Assembly (NCBI RefSeq): GCF_003248455.1
Contig: NZ_QFNM01000017.1
Coordinates: 1-58,165 of the forward strand
DNA: 58,165 nt
Reading direction: 5' to 3'
Source: Brevundimonas sp.
Lineage (GTDB): Bacteria > Pseudomonadota > Alphaproteobacteria > Caulobacterales > Caulobacteraceae
In this document: positions 16,125-24,682 of the stretch, piece after piece
How the letters are laid out: each line of letters opens with the position of its first letter
Position numbering within the stretch: the stretch's first letter is position 1
Made by a program: the position numbers and the translations under genes
The notes under the pieces: model-generated
Told to the model about the DNA's origin: nothing
What the model saw: the letters and a program-made list of their open reading frames with translations, nothing else
Database searches by the model: none

Positions 16125-18347
16125 TCACAGACGCAGCGTCAGGGAGACGCCGAAGTTGCGCCCCGGCTGGGTGTAGGCGTCCTTGACGGTCGAAGTCGCG
16201 CCCAGGCCGCGCACGTCGCTCCACCAGCCATAGGTCTCGTCGAAGACGTTGAAGGCGCCGGCGCGCAGCGTCGCCCGCTCCGTCACGTTCCAATAGGCCG
16301 TCAGGTCCAGCAGGGTGAAGCTGTCGCCCAGATAGCAGGCCGAGCCGCAGCCCAGGCCGCCATAGGTCGCGTCGTCCTTCTTGCCCGACCAGGTGACGGT
16401 GGCCGACCCGCCCCAGACGCCGGAGGGGGCCGCATAGTTCAGGCCGGCGACCACCTTCACCGGATCGACGCTGGCCAGTTCGGTGCGGCGGCCTTCGGTG
16501 GTCTGTTCGCCCTCGGCATAGGCGGCCGAACCGATCAGGCTGAAGCCGTTGTCCCAATAGATGTCGGCGCGCGCCTCCAGGCCGCGAATATCGACCTCGG
16601 TCAAGTTGACGTATTGATAGACCAGCGGATCGACGCCGGGAACGCCCGTGCCGGACACCACCACCTGGTCGATGAAATCGTCGTAGTGGGTGGCGAAGGC
16701 GGTGGTGTTCAGCCGCATCTTGCCGCCCGCCATATCGATGTCGCGCAGGCGGAAACCGGCCTCGAGGCTTTCGCTGGTCTCGGGCGACAGGTTCGGGTTC
16801 GGGATCGAGCGATAGCCGTAGACGGGGTTCTCGAAGAAGTTGTTCACCTGCATCGGCGACGGCGCCCGGAAGCCCAGGGCGTAGTTGGCGAAGACGCCCA
16901 AATGCGCGCCGGTCCAATAGACGACGCCCAGCTTGGGCGAGATATGGTCGTCGCTCTGGCCCGAGGCCGGGGCGGGGAACTGGGCGTCGACCTTGGGCGA
17001 CAGATCATACCAGTCGTAACGGACGGCCGGAATGATGCTGAGGGCGCCGTCCAGCAGTTCGATCTCGTCCTGCACGAACAGGCCGGCCAACTGGAACTCT
17101 GTCTTGGGGAAGGCGCGGACGGGGAAGGTTTCGCCGACCGGCGGGGTGGTCCCGTCGCGGACGCCTTCCTGCGTCGTCATCGACCAGTCGCCGCCGAAGG
17201 TGACGCGGTGCTGCACGGCTGCGCCCTCGCCGAAGACGCGCGATCCCTGCGCGGCCAGGCCATAGACGGCGTTGTCGAAGGTGACGTCGCGGGCGCGGTC
17301 GACGGCCGGGGTGCGATCCTCGAAAGTGTATTGGCGAGTGGTGGCGTCCTGCCAGTACAGCGACACCGATCCGTCGTTGAGCCCGGCGAAATCGCTGAAG
17401 CGCCATTCGCCGCTGACGCGGTCGCGCTGCGTCTCGTCATGGGCGGTGACGGCCAGGACGGTGGCCGAACGGCTGCTCAGGGCATCGCCGTCCATCTCCG
17501 AATCCAGGTGATCGTAGGTCAGTCGCAGCGCGTGGTTGGGCGCGATGTCCCACACCAGCTTGCCCAGATAGGCGTTGGAGGTGAAGTCCTGCGGATTGGG
17601 CTGGGTGCGGGTCGCGCCGACGCCGCCGACCGATCCCTTGTTCTCGGTCTCCTGATAGTCGCGGCGGGTATAGGCGAGCAGGCCCGACAGGGCGCCCGAA
17701 CGTCCGGCGAAGGCGACGCCTTCGGTCCAGCCCTCATCGGCGGAGTTGTAGGCCACGCGCCCACGCGCGCCGAAGGTCTGATCGCCGATCAGGAAGTCCG
17801 ATGGATCCTTGGTGGTGAAGGCCACGGCGCCCGCGACGCCGTCCGAGCCGTAGAGGGCCGAGGCCGGGCCGCGCAGGATTTCGACCGACTTGATCAGGTC
17901 CAGGTCGTTGTAGCCGCCGCGGCCGACCGCCTGGGCGCCGAAGCTGAAGCCTGCGGGCAGGCGCACGCCGTCGTTGACGATCAGCACCCGGTCGCCGCCC
18001 ATGCCGCGAATGGTGAAGCCTGAATCGCCGTCGCGACCGGCGCCGGACAGCGCCAGGCTGAACCGCGAGGGGGAGGTGGGGACGCTGACGCCCGGCTCGA
18101 ACCGGATCAGGTCCTTGATGTCCGTGGCCAGCATGGTCTCGATCTGCTCGGCGTCGATCACGCTGACCGTGCCGGGAATATTGGAGGCCAGGCGCTTGGA
18201 TCGGGTGCCGATCACGACGACGGGATCGACGTCGGTGGCGACGGCCGGCGCCGCAGCCGCCGCTGGGGCCTCGGCGCGTGCGGGCTGGACGAGCAGGGCC
18301 GAGCCGACGGCCGCCGCGGCGGTGGAGAGAAGAAGGAGAGTGCGCAT
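16125..18347 (-). CDS. TonB-dependent receptor, hemoglobin/transferrin/heme type
   Basis: A 740-residue outer-membrane receptor. A signal peptide ends near ARAEA. Next come a TonB box-like stretch DPVVVIGTR and the plug domain with RFEPGVSVP, GFTIRGMGGDRVLIVNDGVR and ILRGPASALYGSDGVAGAVAF. The 22-strand barrel closes with the terminal Phe-like pattern FGVSLTLRL. The overall order resembles the TonB hemoglobin/transferrin/lactoferrin receptor subfamily. It imports heme or an iron complex using TonB energy. DUF6607 follows on the same transcript, and a Fur-like operator lies upstream. The start is the ATG that places the signal peptide first; the longer frame upstream is not needed. Confidence 0.92.
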   Translation of the reverse strand: MRTLLLLSTAAAAVGSALLVQPARAEAPAAAAAPAVATDVDPVVVIGTRSKRLASNIPGTVSVIDAEQIETMLATDIKDLIRFEPGVSVPTSPSRFSLALSGAGRDGDSGFTIRGMGGDRVLIVNDGVRLPAGFSFGAQAVGRGGYNDLDLIKSVEILRGPASALYGSDGVAGAVAFTTKDPSDFLIGDQTFGARGRVAYNSADEGWTEGVAFAGRSGALSGLLAYTRRDYQETENKGSVGGVGATRTQPNPQDFTSNAYLGKLVWDIAPNHALRLTYDHLDSEMDGDALSSRSATVLAVTAHDETQRDRVSGEWRFSDFAGLNDGSVSLYWQDATTRQYTFEDRTPAVDRARDVTFDNAVYGLAAQGSRVFGEGAAVQHRVTFGGDWSMTTQEGVRDGTTPPVGETFPVRAFPKTEFQLAGLFVQDEIELLDGALSIIPAVRYDWYDLSPKVDAQFPAPASGQSDDHISPKLGVVYWTGAHLGVFANYALGFRAPSPMQVNNFFENPVYGYRSIPNPNLSPETSESLEAGFRLRDIDMAGGKMRLNTTAFATHYDDFIDQVVVSGTGVPGVDPLVYQYVNLTEVDIRGLEARADIYWDNGFSLIGSAAYAEGEQTTEGRRTELASVDPVKVVAGLNYAAPSGVWGGSATVTWSGKKDDATYGGLGCGSACYLGDSFTLLDLTAYWNVTERATLRAGAFNVFDETYGWWSDVRGLGATSTVKDAYTQPGRNFGVSLTLRL

Positions 18348-18383
18348 CAATGGCCCCGCTTTATAGGATTGGCGGGCGTGTGA

Positions 18384-18412
18384 CTGCGAACGATTATTAG
18401 AATCAACCGCAA
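18384..18412 (-). promoter_or_regulatory. Likely Fur box upstream of the heme-type receptor
   Basis: On the minus strand this reads TTGCGGTTGATTCTAATAAT followed by CGTTCGCAG. It is an AT-rich imperfect palindrome centred on GATTCTAATAATC, flanked by TTGCG/CGCAG. It resembles Fur operators of proteobacterial iron-uptake genes and lies about 40 bp before the receptor start. Iron repression is inferred. Confidence 0.55.
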
Positions 18413-18460
18413 TAACTGTGAGGTCTTGAACCTGAGCCTTGGCCGTTGCGTTCAAACGCC

Positions 18461-19000
18461 ATGAGAACGGTCCTGTTACCGGCGCTGGCCGCCTGCGCCC
18501 TTCTGTCCGCATGCGACGAACGGCAGGTCAATCCGCCCAGCGAACCCGCCGCGCCGTTGCGCACCCCGGACGCCATGCAGCCCGTGGAGCCTGCGGGACC
18601 GTCGTCCTTGGCGGGGCGCGGCCCGCGCAGTTTCGTGGGGGTATGGGCGGCGAATCCGCAATGGTGCGTCAATCCGAGAGGGGCGAACAGTCCGATCACC
18701 CTCACGCCGATGCGGTTCGACGCCTATGGCCGCAACTGCGACATCGCCCGCATCGACGAGGCGGGCTCAGGCTATTTCGCGGCCCTGTCCTGCATGGTTC
18801 AGGGCAAGCCGGTGAACGAGCGTGTTCACATGGGCACGACGGGCGATGTCCTGACCCTGACCTATATGGATAGAGACAGGCTGACGACCAAGCTGGCGCG
18901 TTGCCCCGGTTCGCCACGCGCGCCCGATCCCGCCAATCCGCTCGAGAAGATGATGAAGAAGGAGGCAGGGGACGCCCCGCCCGCTGCTCCGCCTAGTTGA
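18461..19000 (+). CDS. Hypothetical lipoprotein
   Basis: A 179-residue protein with lipobox LLSAC (Cys18) after a short basic N-terminus. A Pro-rich linker follows, then a compact domain with SFVGVWAANPQWCVNPRG, MRFDAYGRNCDIARIDEAG and LSCMVQGKPVNERVHMGT. Four cysteines could form two disulfides in the periplasm. It ends in a Lys/Pro-rich tail. I do not recognise a named family. It is divergent from the receptor operon, so the Fur-like site between them could affect both. Confidence 0.75.
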   Translation: MRTVLLPALAACALLSACDERQVNPPSEPAAPLRTPDAMQPVEPAGPSSLAGRGPRSFVGVWAANPQWCVNPRGANSPITLTPMRFDAYGRNCDIARIDEAGSGYFAALSCMVQGKPVNERVHMGTTGDVLTLTYMDRDRLTTKLARCPGSPRAPDPANPLEKMMKKEAGDAPPAAPPS

Positions 19001-20087
19001 ACAGGAAGTTCATCACGTCGCCGTCCTTGACGACATAGGACTTGCCTTCGGCGCGCAGCTTGCCCGCCTCGCGCGCCTTGGCCTCGCCCCGCAGGGCCAC
19101 GAAATCGTCGAAGGCGATGGTCTCGGCGCGGATGAACCCCTTTTCGAAGTCGGTGTGGATCACCCCCGCCGCCTGGGGCGCGGTGTCGCCGACATTGATC
19201 GTCCAGGCGCGCGCCTCCTTCGGCCCGACCGTGAAATAGGTCTGCAGGCCCAAGAGCTTGTAGGCTTCGCGGATCAGGCGGTTCAGGCCGGGTTCCTCCA
19301 GACCCAAAGTCTCCAGAAATTCGCGCTGCTCCTCGTCGTCCAGCACGGCGATCTCGGATTCGATCTGGGCCGAGATGACGACGGCGTTGGCGTTGTCCTT
19401 GGCCGCGCGCGCCGCGACCTTGTCGGACAGTTCGTTGCCCTTGTCGGCCGCGGCCTCTTCCACATTGGCGACATAGAGGGCGGGCAGGGCGGTCAGCAGT
19501 TGCAGCATGTGCCAGGCCTTGGCGTCTTCCTTGGACACTTCGGCGGTGCGGGCGGGCTTGCCGGCGTGCAACTGGGCCAGGGCCAGATCGACCAGTTTCA
19601 GCGTCAGGGCCGATTCCTTGTCGCCGCCCTTGGCGCGCTTCTCCAACTGGGGCCGGCGGCGTTCAAGGCTCTCCATGTCGGCCAGCATCAGTTCCGTCTC
19701 GATGATCTCCAGATCGGCGATCGGGTCGATGCGGTCCTCGACGTGGGTGATGTCGTCGTCGACGAAACAGCGCGCCACGAAGGCCACGGCGTCGCAGTCG
19801 CGGATATTGGCCAGGAACTGGTTGCCCAGCCCCTCGCCCTTGGACGCGCCGCGCACCAGGCCGGCGACGTCGACAAAGGTGATGCGGGCGGGAATTATCT
19901 CCTTGGAGCCGGCGATCTCGGCCAGGGCGTTCAGGCGCGGCTCCGGCACCGCCACATCGCCGGTGTTCGGCTCGATGGTGCAGAACGGATAGTTGGCCGC
20001 CTGGGCCGCCGCCGTCTTGGTCAGGGCGTTGAACAGGGTGGACTTGCCGACATTGGGCAGGCCGACGATCGCGACTTTAAGAGCCAT
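18993..20087 (-). CDS. ychF: Redox-regulated ATPase YchF
   Basis: A 364-residue OBG-family P-loop protein that binds ATP rather than GTP and associates with ribosomes. It starts MALKVAIVGLPNVGKSTLFN (G1). The switch region contains FVDVAGLVRGASKGEGLGN. The nucleotide-specificity motif lies near NVEEAAAD. The C-terminal TGS domain ends LRAEGKSYVVKDGDVMNFLF. This length and these motifs are diagnostic of YchF. The gene has its own probable promoter with a palindrome between -35 and -10. Confidence 0.96.
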   Translation of the reverse strand: MALKVAIVGLPNVGKSTLFNALTKTAAAQAANYPFCTIEPNTGDVAVPEPRLNALAEIAGSKEIIPARITFVDVAGLVRGASKGEGLGNQFLANIRDCDAVAFVARCFVDDDITHVEDRIDPIADLEIIETELMLADMESLERRRPQLEKRAKGGDKESALTLKLVDLALAQLHAGKPARTAEVSKEDAKAWHMLQLLTALPALYVANVEEAAADKGNELSDKVAARAAKDNANAVVISAQIESEIAVLDDEEQREFLETLGLEEPGLNRLIREAYKLLGLQTYFTVGPKEARAWTINVGDTAPQAAGVIHTDFEKGFIRAETIAFDDFVALRGEAKAREAGKLRAEGKSYVVKDGDVMNFLFN

Positions 20088-20112
20088 GGTGTTCCTCGGG
20101 AGAAGGCGCGAG

Positions 20113-20141
20113 CCTTTAGCCGGTTCGAACCGGTTTGTCAG
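20113..20141 (-). promoter_or_regulatory. Possible ychF promoter with palindromic spacer
   Basis: On the minus strand CTGACA and TAAAGG are 17 bp apart. The spacer holds the perfect 14-bp palindrome CCGGTTCGAACCGG. A palindrome between the -35 and -10 suggests a regulator site, but the -10 is weak. Confidence 0.35.
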
Positions 20142-20160
20142 GCTCGCGCTTCAAAAGGGC

Positions 20161-20658
20161 TCAATGCGCCCCCTGGTCCACGCCCGCCATCGCCGGCTGG
20201 CGCACCTTGGCCTGGACCGTGACCGGCGCCGCGTCGGCGAAGTCCAGCGTCAGGGGCAGGGTCTCTCCGGCGATCAGCGGGGCGGTCAGGTCCATCAGCA
20301 TCAGATGCGCTCCGCCCGGCGCCAGGGCCACGGGCTCGCCCGCAGGCAGGGGCAAGCCCTGAGCCATTTCCCGCATGGTCATCATGCCGTTCTCGGTCTT
20401 CATTTCATGAACCTGGAGCGTTCCGGCGCGGGGGGTGGAGCCGCCCGTCAGCCGGTCGTCCGTCGCGGCGGTCAGGACGACATAGCAGGCCCCCGCCCTG
20501 GCGCCGTTCGGCGACGGTCGGCACCAGGCGTCGGCGGCTGCGACGGCCGGGGCCGCGTCGGCGTCGTTCTGCGGCTGCGATGCGGGGCTGCAGGCGGCCA
20601 GCCCTGTCAGGGCGGCGATAAGCAGGGCGGGACGGGCGATGTGCGGGATCATCATCAT
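20161..20658 (-). CDS. PCu(A)C copper chaperone lipoprotein
   Basis: A 165-residue periplasmic protein with lipobox LAAC after a hydrophobic leader. The copper site pattern is present: HEMKTENGMMTMREM followed by PGGAHLMLMDL, i.e. the H...M...H.M spacing of PCu(A)C proteins. These deliver Cu(I) to cytochrome oxidase or store copper in the periplasm. It follows the TonB receptor gene with only six bases between them, so the two are co-transcribed with the DUF2946 gene upstream. Confidence 0.92.
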   Translation of the reverse strand: MMMIPHIARPALLIAALTGLAACSPASQPQNDADAAPAVAAADAWCRPSPNGARAGACYVVLTAATDDRLTGGSTPRAGTLQVHEMKTENGMMTMREMAQGLPLPAGEPVALAPGGAHLMLMDLTAPLIAGETLPLTLDFADAAPVTVQAKVRQPAMAGVDQGAH

Positions 20659-20664
20659 AGTCCT

Positions 20665-22722
20665 TCAATAGGTCAGGCGCAGGCCGGCGAACAGGGATCG
20701 TCCTTCGCCCGGGAAGAAGACGGCGGTCGAGGCGGCGCGGGCGTCGGTCACGGCGCCGAAGTTCGACACATAGGTCGTATCGAACAGGTTGCGGGCGTCG
20801 GCGAAGACCGCGACGCCCGGCCGGACCGTCCATCCCAGGTTCAGATTGGCCACGGCGTAGGACGGCGACTTCAGCGTATTGCGATAATCGACCCAGGCGT
20901 CGGCGAAGGACCATTCCACCGATGGCGCGGCGAACCAGCCGGATGGATGATCGTAGCGCAGCTCGGCTCGGTACAGGTGGGGCGGCACCACCGGCAGGCG
21001 GGCGTCGCCATAGACCCTGTCGCCGTCGAAGCGGAAATCCGACCAGCAATAGGTCTGGCGCAGACGCCATTGCGGCGCGATCCGCCAGTCCAGCCCGGCC
21101 TCGATCCCCTGATGCGTCGTCGGGCCGGCGTTGAAGGTGGCCGCCGGAACGCCCAGGGCCGCATTCGGTATGAAATTCAGCAGTTCGTGCTTCAGTTCGG
21201 CGCGATAGGCGGTCAGGTCCCAGGTGAAGGCCCCGCGACGGCCGCGCGCGCCGACCTCGGCCGTCACCGCCTTCTGCGGGACCAGCGGCTGGAAGCCTTC
21301 GGCCGTGGGAGACAGGGACGAGAAGTTGGGCGGTTCGACCGAACGGGTCACATTGGCGAAGACCTGGGCGCCGTCGTCCGCCTCCCATAGCAGGCCGACA
21401 CGGGGCGCGAACCAGTCGTAGGTCCGCTCGGTCGTCAGGTCGAAGGTCCCGCTGACGCCCGGCACGGCGTAGCCGCGATAGTCGCGTTCGGCCCGGCCCC
21501 AGGTTCCGCCGCCGACCAGGGCTATCCGTTCGGCCACGAACAGTCGTCCTTCGGCGAAGACGTCCAGTCCCCTGGCGTTCTGGAAGCTGCGGGCGCGCAA
21601 GCCCCCGTGCGAGCCGGCCAGATTGACCCATTGTTTGGCGTCCAGATCGCCTTGGCGATACCAGGCGCCGTAGAAGGCGTCGGCGCGCAGGCCGGCCAGG
21701 CGGCCCCGCCAGTCGAACCGTCCGAACAGGCCTTGATTGCGGCTCTGCTGGTCGATGACCTGAAAGATCGGGTGGTCCAGATCCTTCCATGTCCCATAGA
21801 CGGCGCCTTCGAACACGGTCGCCTCGTCCAAGCGCCATCGCGTCTGCAGCGTCGCGCGCAGCGATGTCATGTTGCGCTGATAGTTCAACGCCGTGCTGGA
21901 GGCCGCCGCCTGGGTCGGGTCGGTCTTCAACTGATCCAGCGTCAGGCTGCCGGGAATCTGCTGGTGGATGTCGCCGCCCGACACCAACAGCCGCACCTCC
22001 CGATCCTGACCGAAGGCGCGGCCCAGATTGGCGGACAGATGCAGGGACTTGCCCTCGCTCTGATCGCGCCAGCCGTCGGCGGTCTGGCCTGTCAGGGCGG
22101 CGAAACCGTCCCAGTTCCCGCTCTGGCCGGCGATCTCCCCATGCAGGCGCGCCGTCCCATACGCACCTCCATCCAGCCGCAGGCCCAGGTTTGCGCCCGC
22201 CGTGCGCCCGGTGGGCGTGACCAGATTGACCGCACCGCCCAGCAAGGAACCGCCGAACCGCAGGGCGTTGCCGCCCTTGTAGACCTCGGTGTAGCGGGCG
22301 ATCAGCGGGTCGATCAGTTGAAAGTCGCCAAAGCCGTCGGCTTCGTTGAACGGCACGCCGTCCTGGGCCAGCAGGACGCCGCGATTGTGGCTGGCGTTGC
22401 CGATGCCCGATCCCCGGATCGAAAGTCGGATGTCGCCGCCCCATTTCTTCTGGGCATAGACGCCGGGCGCGTCGCGCAGGACGTCGGCCAGGTTGGGCGC
22501 ATAGCGGTCGGCGTAGGATTCGGCCGAGATCACGGCGACGGCGCCTGGCGTGCGGCTCAGCCTGGCGCGCGCTTCGGCGACGACCGGCGGGTCGTAGGCG
22601 TTGCGCCGCGCCGTGACGATGACGCTGTCGATCTGGGTCGGGGCGGCGGTCTGCGCCCAGGCGGGCGCGGCCAGGGCGGCCAGAAGCAGCGCGCACGGCG
22701 CCGCGGAGGTCTTGAGAGACAT
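20665..22722 (-). CDS. TonB-dependent receptor (probable copper or metal uptake)
   Basis: A 685-residue outer-membrane receptor. A signal peptide ends at PAWAQ. Next are a TonB-box-like IDSVIVTARR, a plug with PNLADVLRDAPGVYAQ, LSIRGSGIGNASHNRG and LLAQDGVPFNEADG, and a barrel closing in SLFAGLRLTY. The substrate is not fixed by sequence. Flanking DUF2946 and PCu(A)C genes make copper the most likely cargo (inference). It is the middle gene of a three-gene minus-strand unit. Confidence 0.9.
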   Translation of the reverse strand: MSLKTSAAPCALLLAALAAPAWAQTAAPTQIDSVIVTARRNAYDPPVVAEARARLSRTPGAVAVISAESYADRYAPNLADVLRDAPGVYAQKKWGGDIRLSIRGSGIGNASHNRGVLLAQDGVPFNEADGFGDFQLIDPLIARYTEVYKGGNALRFGGSLLGGAVNLVTPTGRTAGANLGLRLDGGAYGTARLHGEIAGQSGNWDGFAALTGQTADGWRDQSEGKSLHLSANLGRAFGQDREVRLLVSGGDIHQQIPGSLTLDQLKTDPTQAAASSTALNYQRNMTSLRATLQTRWRLDEATVFEGAVYGTWKDLDHPIFQVIDQQSRNQGLFGRFDWRGRLAGLRADAFYGAWYRQGDLDAKQWVNLAGSHGGLRARSFQNARGLDVFAEGRLFVAERIALVGGGTWGRAERDYRGYAVPGVSGTFDLTTERTYDWFAPRVGLLWEADDGAQVFANVTRSVEPPNFSSLSPTAEGFQPLVPQKAVTAEVGARGRRGAFTWDLTAYRAELKHELLNFIPNAALGVPAATFNAGPTTHQGIEAGLDWRIAPQWRLRQTYCWSDFRFDGDRVYGDARLPVVPPHLYRAELRYDHPSGWFAAPSVEWSFADAWVDYRNTLKSPSYAVANLNLGWTVRPGVAVFADARNLFDTTYVSNFGAVTDARAASTAVFFPGEGRSLFAGLRLTY

Positions 22723-22785
22723 TGAGGGTCCTGAAATCAGAGAATCGGGCCGTCCGACGCGGGCCGGTCGCGGATCGGTCTGGTT

Positions 22786-23172
22786 TCAGGCGTGGGGCGG
22801 AGCGGTGGAAGGCGGTCGCGGCGGGGCGCGGGCGGGCGGCGGCGGGCTGACGCCGAAAGGCGCATAGACGACGGCGCTATAGGTGCTAAGTATCTGGGCC
22901 GGTTCGGGCGACGGGGGGGCGGGCAGGGCGGCGGGCGCAGGCGTGACGCAGGCGGCGCATTTGGCCCCCACATGTTTGTTCGCCGGCCCGTCCACCCCGC
23001 CCGACTGGATCGTCTGCGGCCCCTCGGCGGTGCAGATGACCAGCGGATGACCCGGCTGGACCGCCGCCAGCGCCGCGAACGGCAGAAGCGCGCCGATCAC
23101 GAGCGCGAACACCGCCGCCAGGAAGGCCAGCGATTTCGATGTCGACCAGTTGTCGGCCTGGGATCGGGTCAC
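22786..23172 (-). CDS. DUF2946 family protein
   Basis: A 128-residue protein with one N-terminal membrane segment or signal (SLAFLAAVFALVIGALLPFA). The motif HPLVICTAEGPQTI is followed by HVGAKCAACV, a conserved Cys pattern of DUF2946. The tail is Pro-rich. Such proteins are found with copper-uptake receptors and PCu(A)C chaperones. The CAAC plus histidines may bind metal, which is inferred. It is the first gene of the copper-type module. Confidence 0.82.
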   Translation of the reverse strand: MTRSQADNWSTSKSLAFLAAVFALVIGALLPFAALAAVQPGHPLVICTAEGPQTIQSGGVDGPANKHVGAKCAACVTPAPAALPAPPSPEPAQILSTYSAVVYAPFGVSPPPPARAPPRPPSTAPPHA

Positions 23173-23221
23173 GGTTCGCCTGTAGGGCGTTTCGATCCTC
23201 TGCGAAAGGCGGCGTCTTGTC

Positions 23222-23830
23222 CTAAAGCGCGCCGCGCGCCGCCTGGCGCGGGCTGAACTTGGGCGCGGGAGCCAGGCGCATGACCTCGCCCTGATAGCGT
23301 TCGTCGTCGCCGGCGACCGCGAAGGGCAGGGCGTCGGCGCAGGCCTGCAGCAGGGCGTTCAGCCAGGGCTGTTCCGCCTTGTGGAAGTCGCCCAGCACGT
23401 GCGGCATGACCAGGTCCTTCTCGCCCGGATGGCCGATGCCCATGCGCGCGCGGCGGAAGTCGGCGCCGAGGTGGCTGATCAGCGAGCGGACGCCGTTCTG
23501 GCCCGCCGCCCCGCCGCCGGTCTTCATGCGGAAGCGGCCGGGGGCCAGGTCGATCTCGTCGTGGAAGACGATGATTTCGCCGGGCTTGACCTTGTAGAAG
23601 CGCGCCGCCTCGCCGACGGCCCGGCCGCTTTCGTTCATATAGGTCTGGGGCTTCATCAGCAGGACGCGTTGTCCCTCGACCTCGCCCTCGGCGACGATCG
23701 ACTGGAACTTGGCGCGCTCGGGCCCGAACCGCCAGCGGCGCGAAATCTCGTCGGCCGCCATGAAGCCGATGTTGTGTCGGTTCTTCTCGTATTTTGCGCC
23801 CGGATTGCCCAGGCCGGCGATGATGATCAT
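23222..23830 (-). CDS. pth: Peptidyl-tRNA hydrolase
   Basis: A 202-residue cytosolic enzyme that frees tRNA from peptidyl-tRNA dropped by ribosomes. Family motifs are IIAGLGNPGAKYEKNRHNIG with the catalytic His, MKPQTYMNESGRAV, IIVFHDEIDLAPGRFRMKTG and RARMGIGHPG. It is the normal length. It lies 88 bp downstream of rplY on the same strand, with an intrinsic terminator between them; this rplY-pth order is widespread in proteobacteria. Confidence 0.97.
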   Translation of the reverse strand: MIIIAGLGNPGAKYEKNRHNIGFMAADEISRRWRFGPERAKFQSIVAEGEVEGQRVLLMKPQTYMNESGRAVGEAARFYKVKPGEIIVFHDEIDLAPGRFRMKTGGGAAGQNGVRSLISHLGADFRRARMGIGHPGEKDLVMPHVLGDFHKAEQPWLNALLQACADALPFAVAGDDERYQGEVMRLAPAPKFSPRQAARGAL

Positions 23831-23857
23831 GGGGCTCTCATGCCGCGCGTGTCGCCC

Positions 23858-23892
23858 AAAGAAAAGCCCCGCCGCGGCGAGCCGGGCGGGGC
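23858..23892 (-). terminator. Terminator after rplY
   Basis: On the minus strand GCCCCGCC, an 11-nt loop and GGCGGGGC are followed by TTTTCTTT. It lies just downstream of rplY and before pth, and may attenuate rather than fully stop transcription. Confidence 0.65.
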
Positions 23893-23918
23893 GCGATCTC
23901 GTCGGAGCGACGGAAGGC

Positions 23919-24551
23919 TTAGCCTTCGGTCTTCTCGGCCGGGGCGGCCTCGGCTTCCGCGGCTTCGTCGGCGGCGGCCGACAGGGCGGCCGAGGAGACC
24001 TTGATCGTGGCGATCACGAAGTCGCGGTCGCTGATGGTCGCTTCCGCGCCCTTGGGCAGGGCGATGTCCGAGATGCGGAGGGTGTCGCCCATCTGCGCCT
24101 TGGCCAGGTCGACGACCAGTTCTTCCGGGATCTGGTCGGCGCGGACCAGGATTTCGACGGCGTGACGAACGACTTCCAGCGAGCCGCCTTGACGGGCGAA
24201 GGGCGCCTCGTCGGCGTTCAGGAAGCGAACCGGAACCTCGATCTTGACCGGGGCCTTCTCATCCACGCGCATCAGGTCGAAGTGCAGCGGACGATCCGAC
24301 ACCGGGTCGAACTGAACGTCCTTGGCGATGACCGGCTGGGTCTCTTCGCCGTACTTCAGCGTCACCAGGTGGCCCAGCAGCTTGCCGGTGTAGAGGGACT
24401 TGCGGAAGTCCTTCTCGTTCACCGAAATGGCGACAGGGGCCTTTTCGCCGCCGTACAGGACGCCCGGCACGAAACCGTCGCGACGCGCAGCGCGGGCGCT
24501 GCCGGTGCCGACGCCATCGCGGACGTCCACGTTCAGAATGATCTCGGCCAT
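23919..24551 (-). CDS. rplY: 50S ribosomal protein L25/general stress protein Ctc
   Basis: A 210-residue 5S rRNA-binding protein of the long (CTC) form. The N-terminal L25 domain is AEIILNVDVRDGVGTGSARA, FVPGVLYGG and the DVQFDPVSDRPLHFDLMRV region. The C-terminal TL5-type beta domain contains PEELVVDLAKAQMGDTL. An acidic Ala/Glu tail ends the protein, usual in alphaproteobacteria. The ATG is selected by the family start MAEI. Confidence 0.97.
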   Translation of the reverse strand: MAEIILNVDVRDGVGTGSARAARRDGFVPGVLYGGEKAPVAISVNEKDFRKSLYTGKLLGHLVTLKYGEETQPVIAKDVQFDPVSDRPLHFDLMRVDEKAPVKIEVPVRFLNADEAPFARQGGSLEVVRHAVEILVRADQIPEELVVDLAKAQMGDTLRISDIALPKGAEATISDRDFVIATIKVSSAALSAAADEAAEAEAAPAEKTEG

Positions 24552-24638
24552 GTGGCTCGCCTCAACAACAACAGAAACGCCGCGCCAACCCTGGGCCCGC
24601 GCGGCGGGGTCATGAACCCTCGAATTCAAGAGCGCGGG

Positions 24639-24667
24639 CTATTACACGCATCGAACCGGCGGCGCAA
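24639..24667 (-). promoter_or_regulatory. Possible rplY promoter
   Basis: On the minus strand TTGCGC and TAATAG are 17 bp apart, about 90 bp before the rplY start. Both hexamers are only half-matches, so this is tentative. Confidence 0.3.
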
Positions 24668-24682
24668 CTGTGAAAGGCGCCC

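Noticed and set aside
16101..18023. 640-codon plus-strand frame over the TonB receptor
   Set aside because: Antisense shadow of a well-supported receptor gene.
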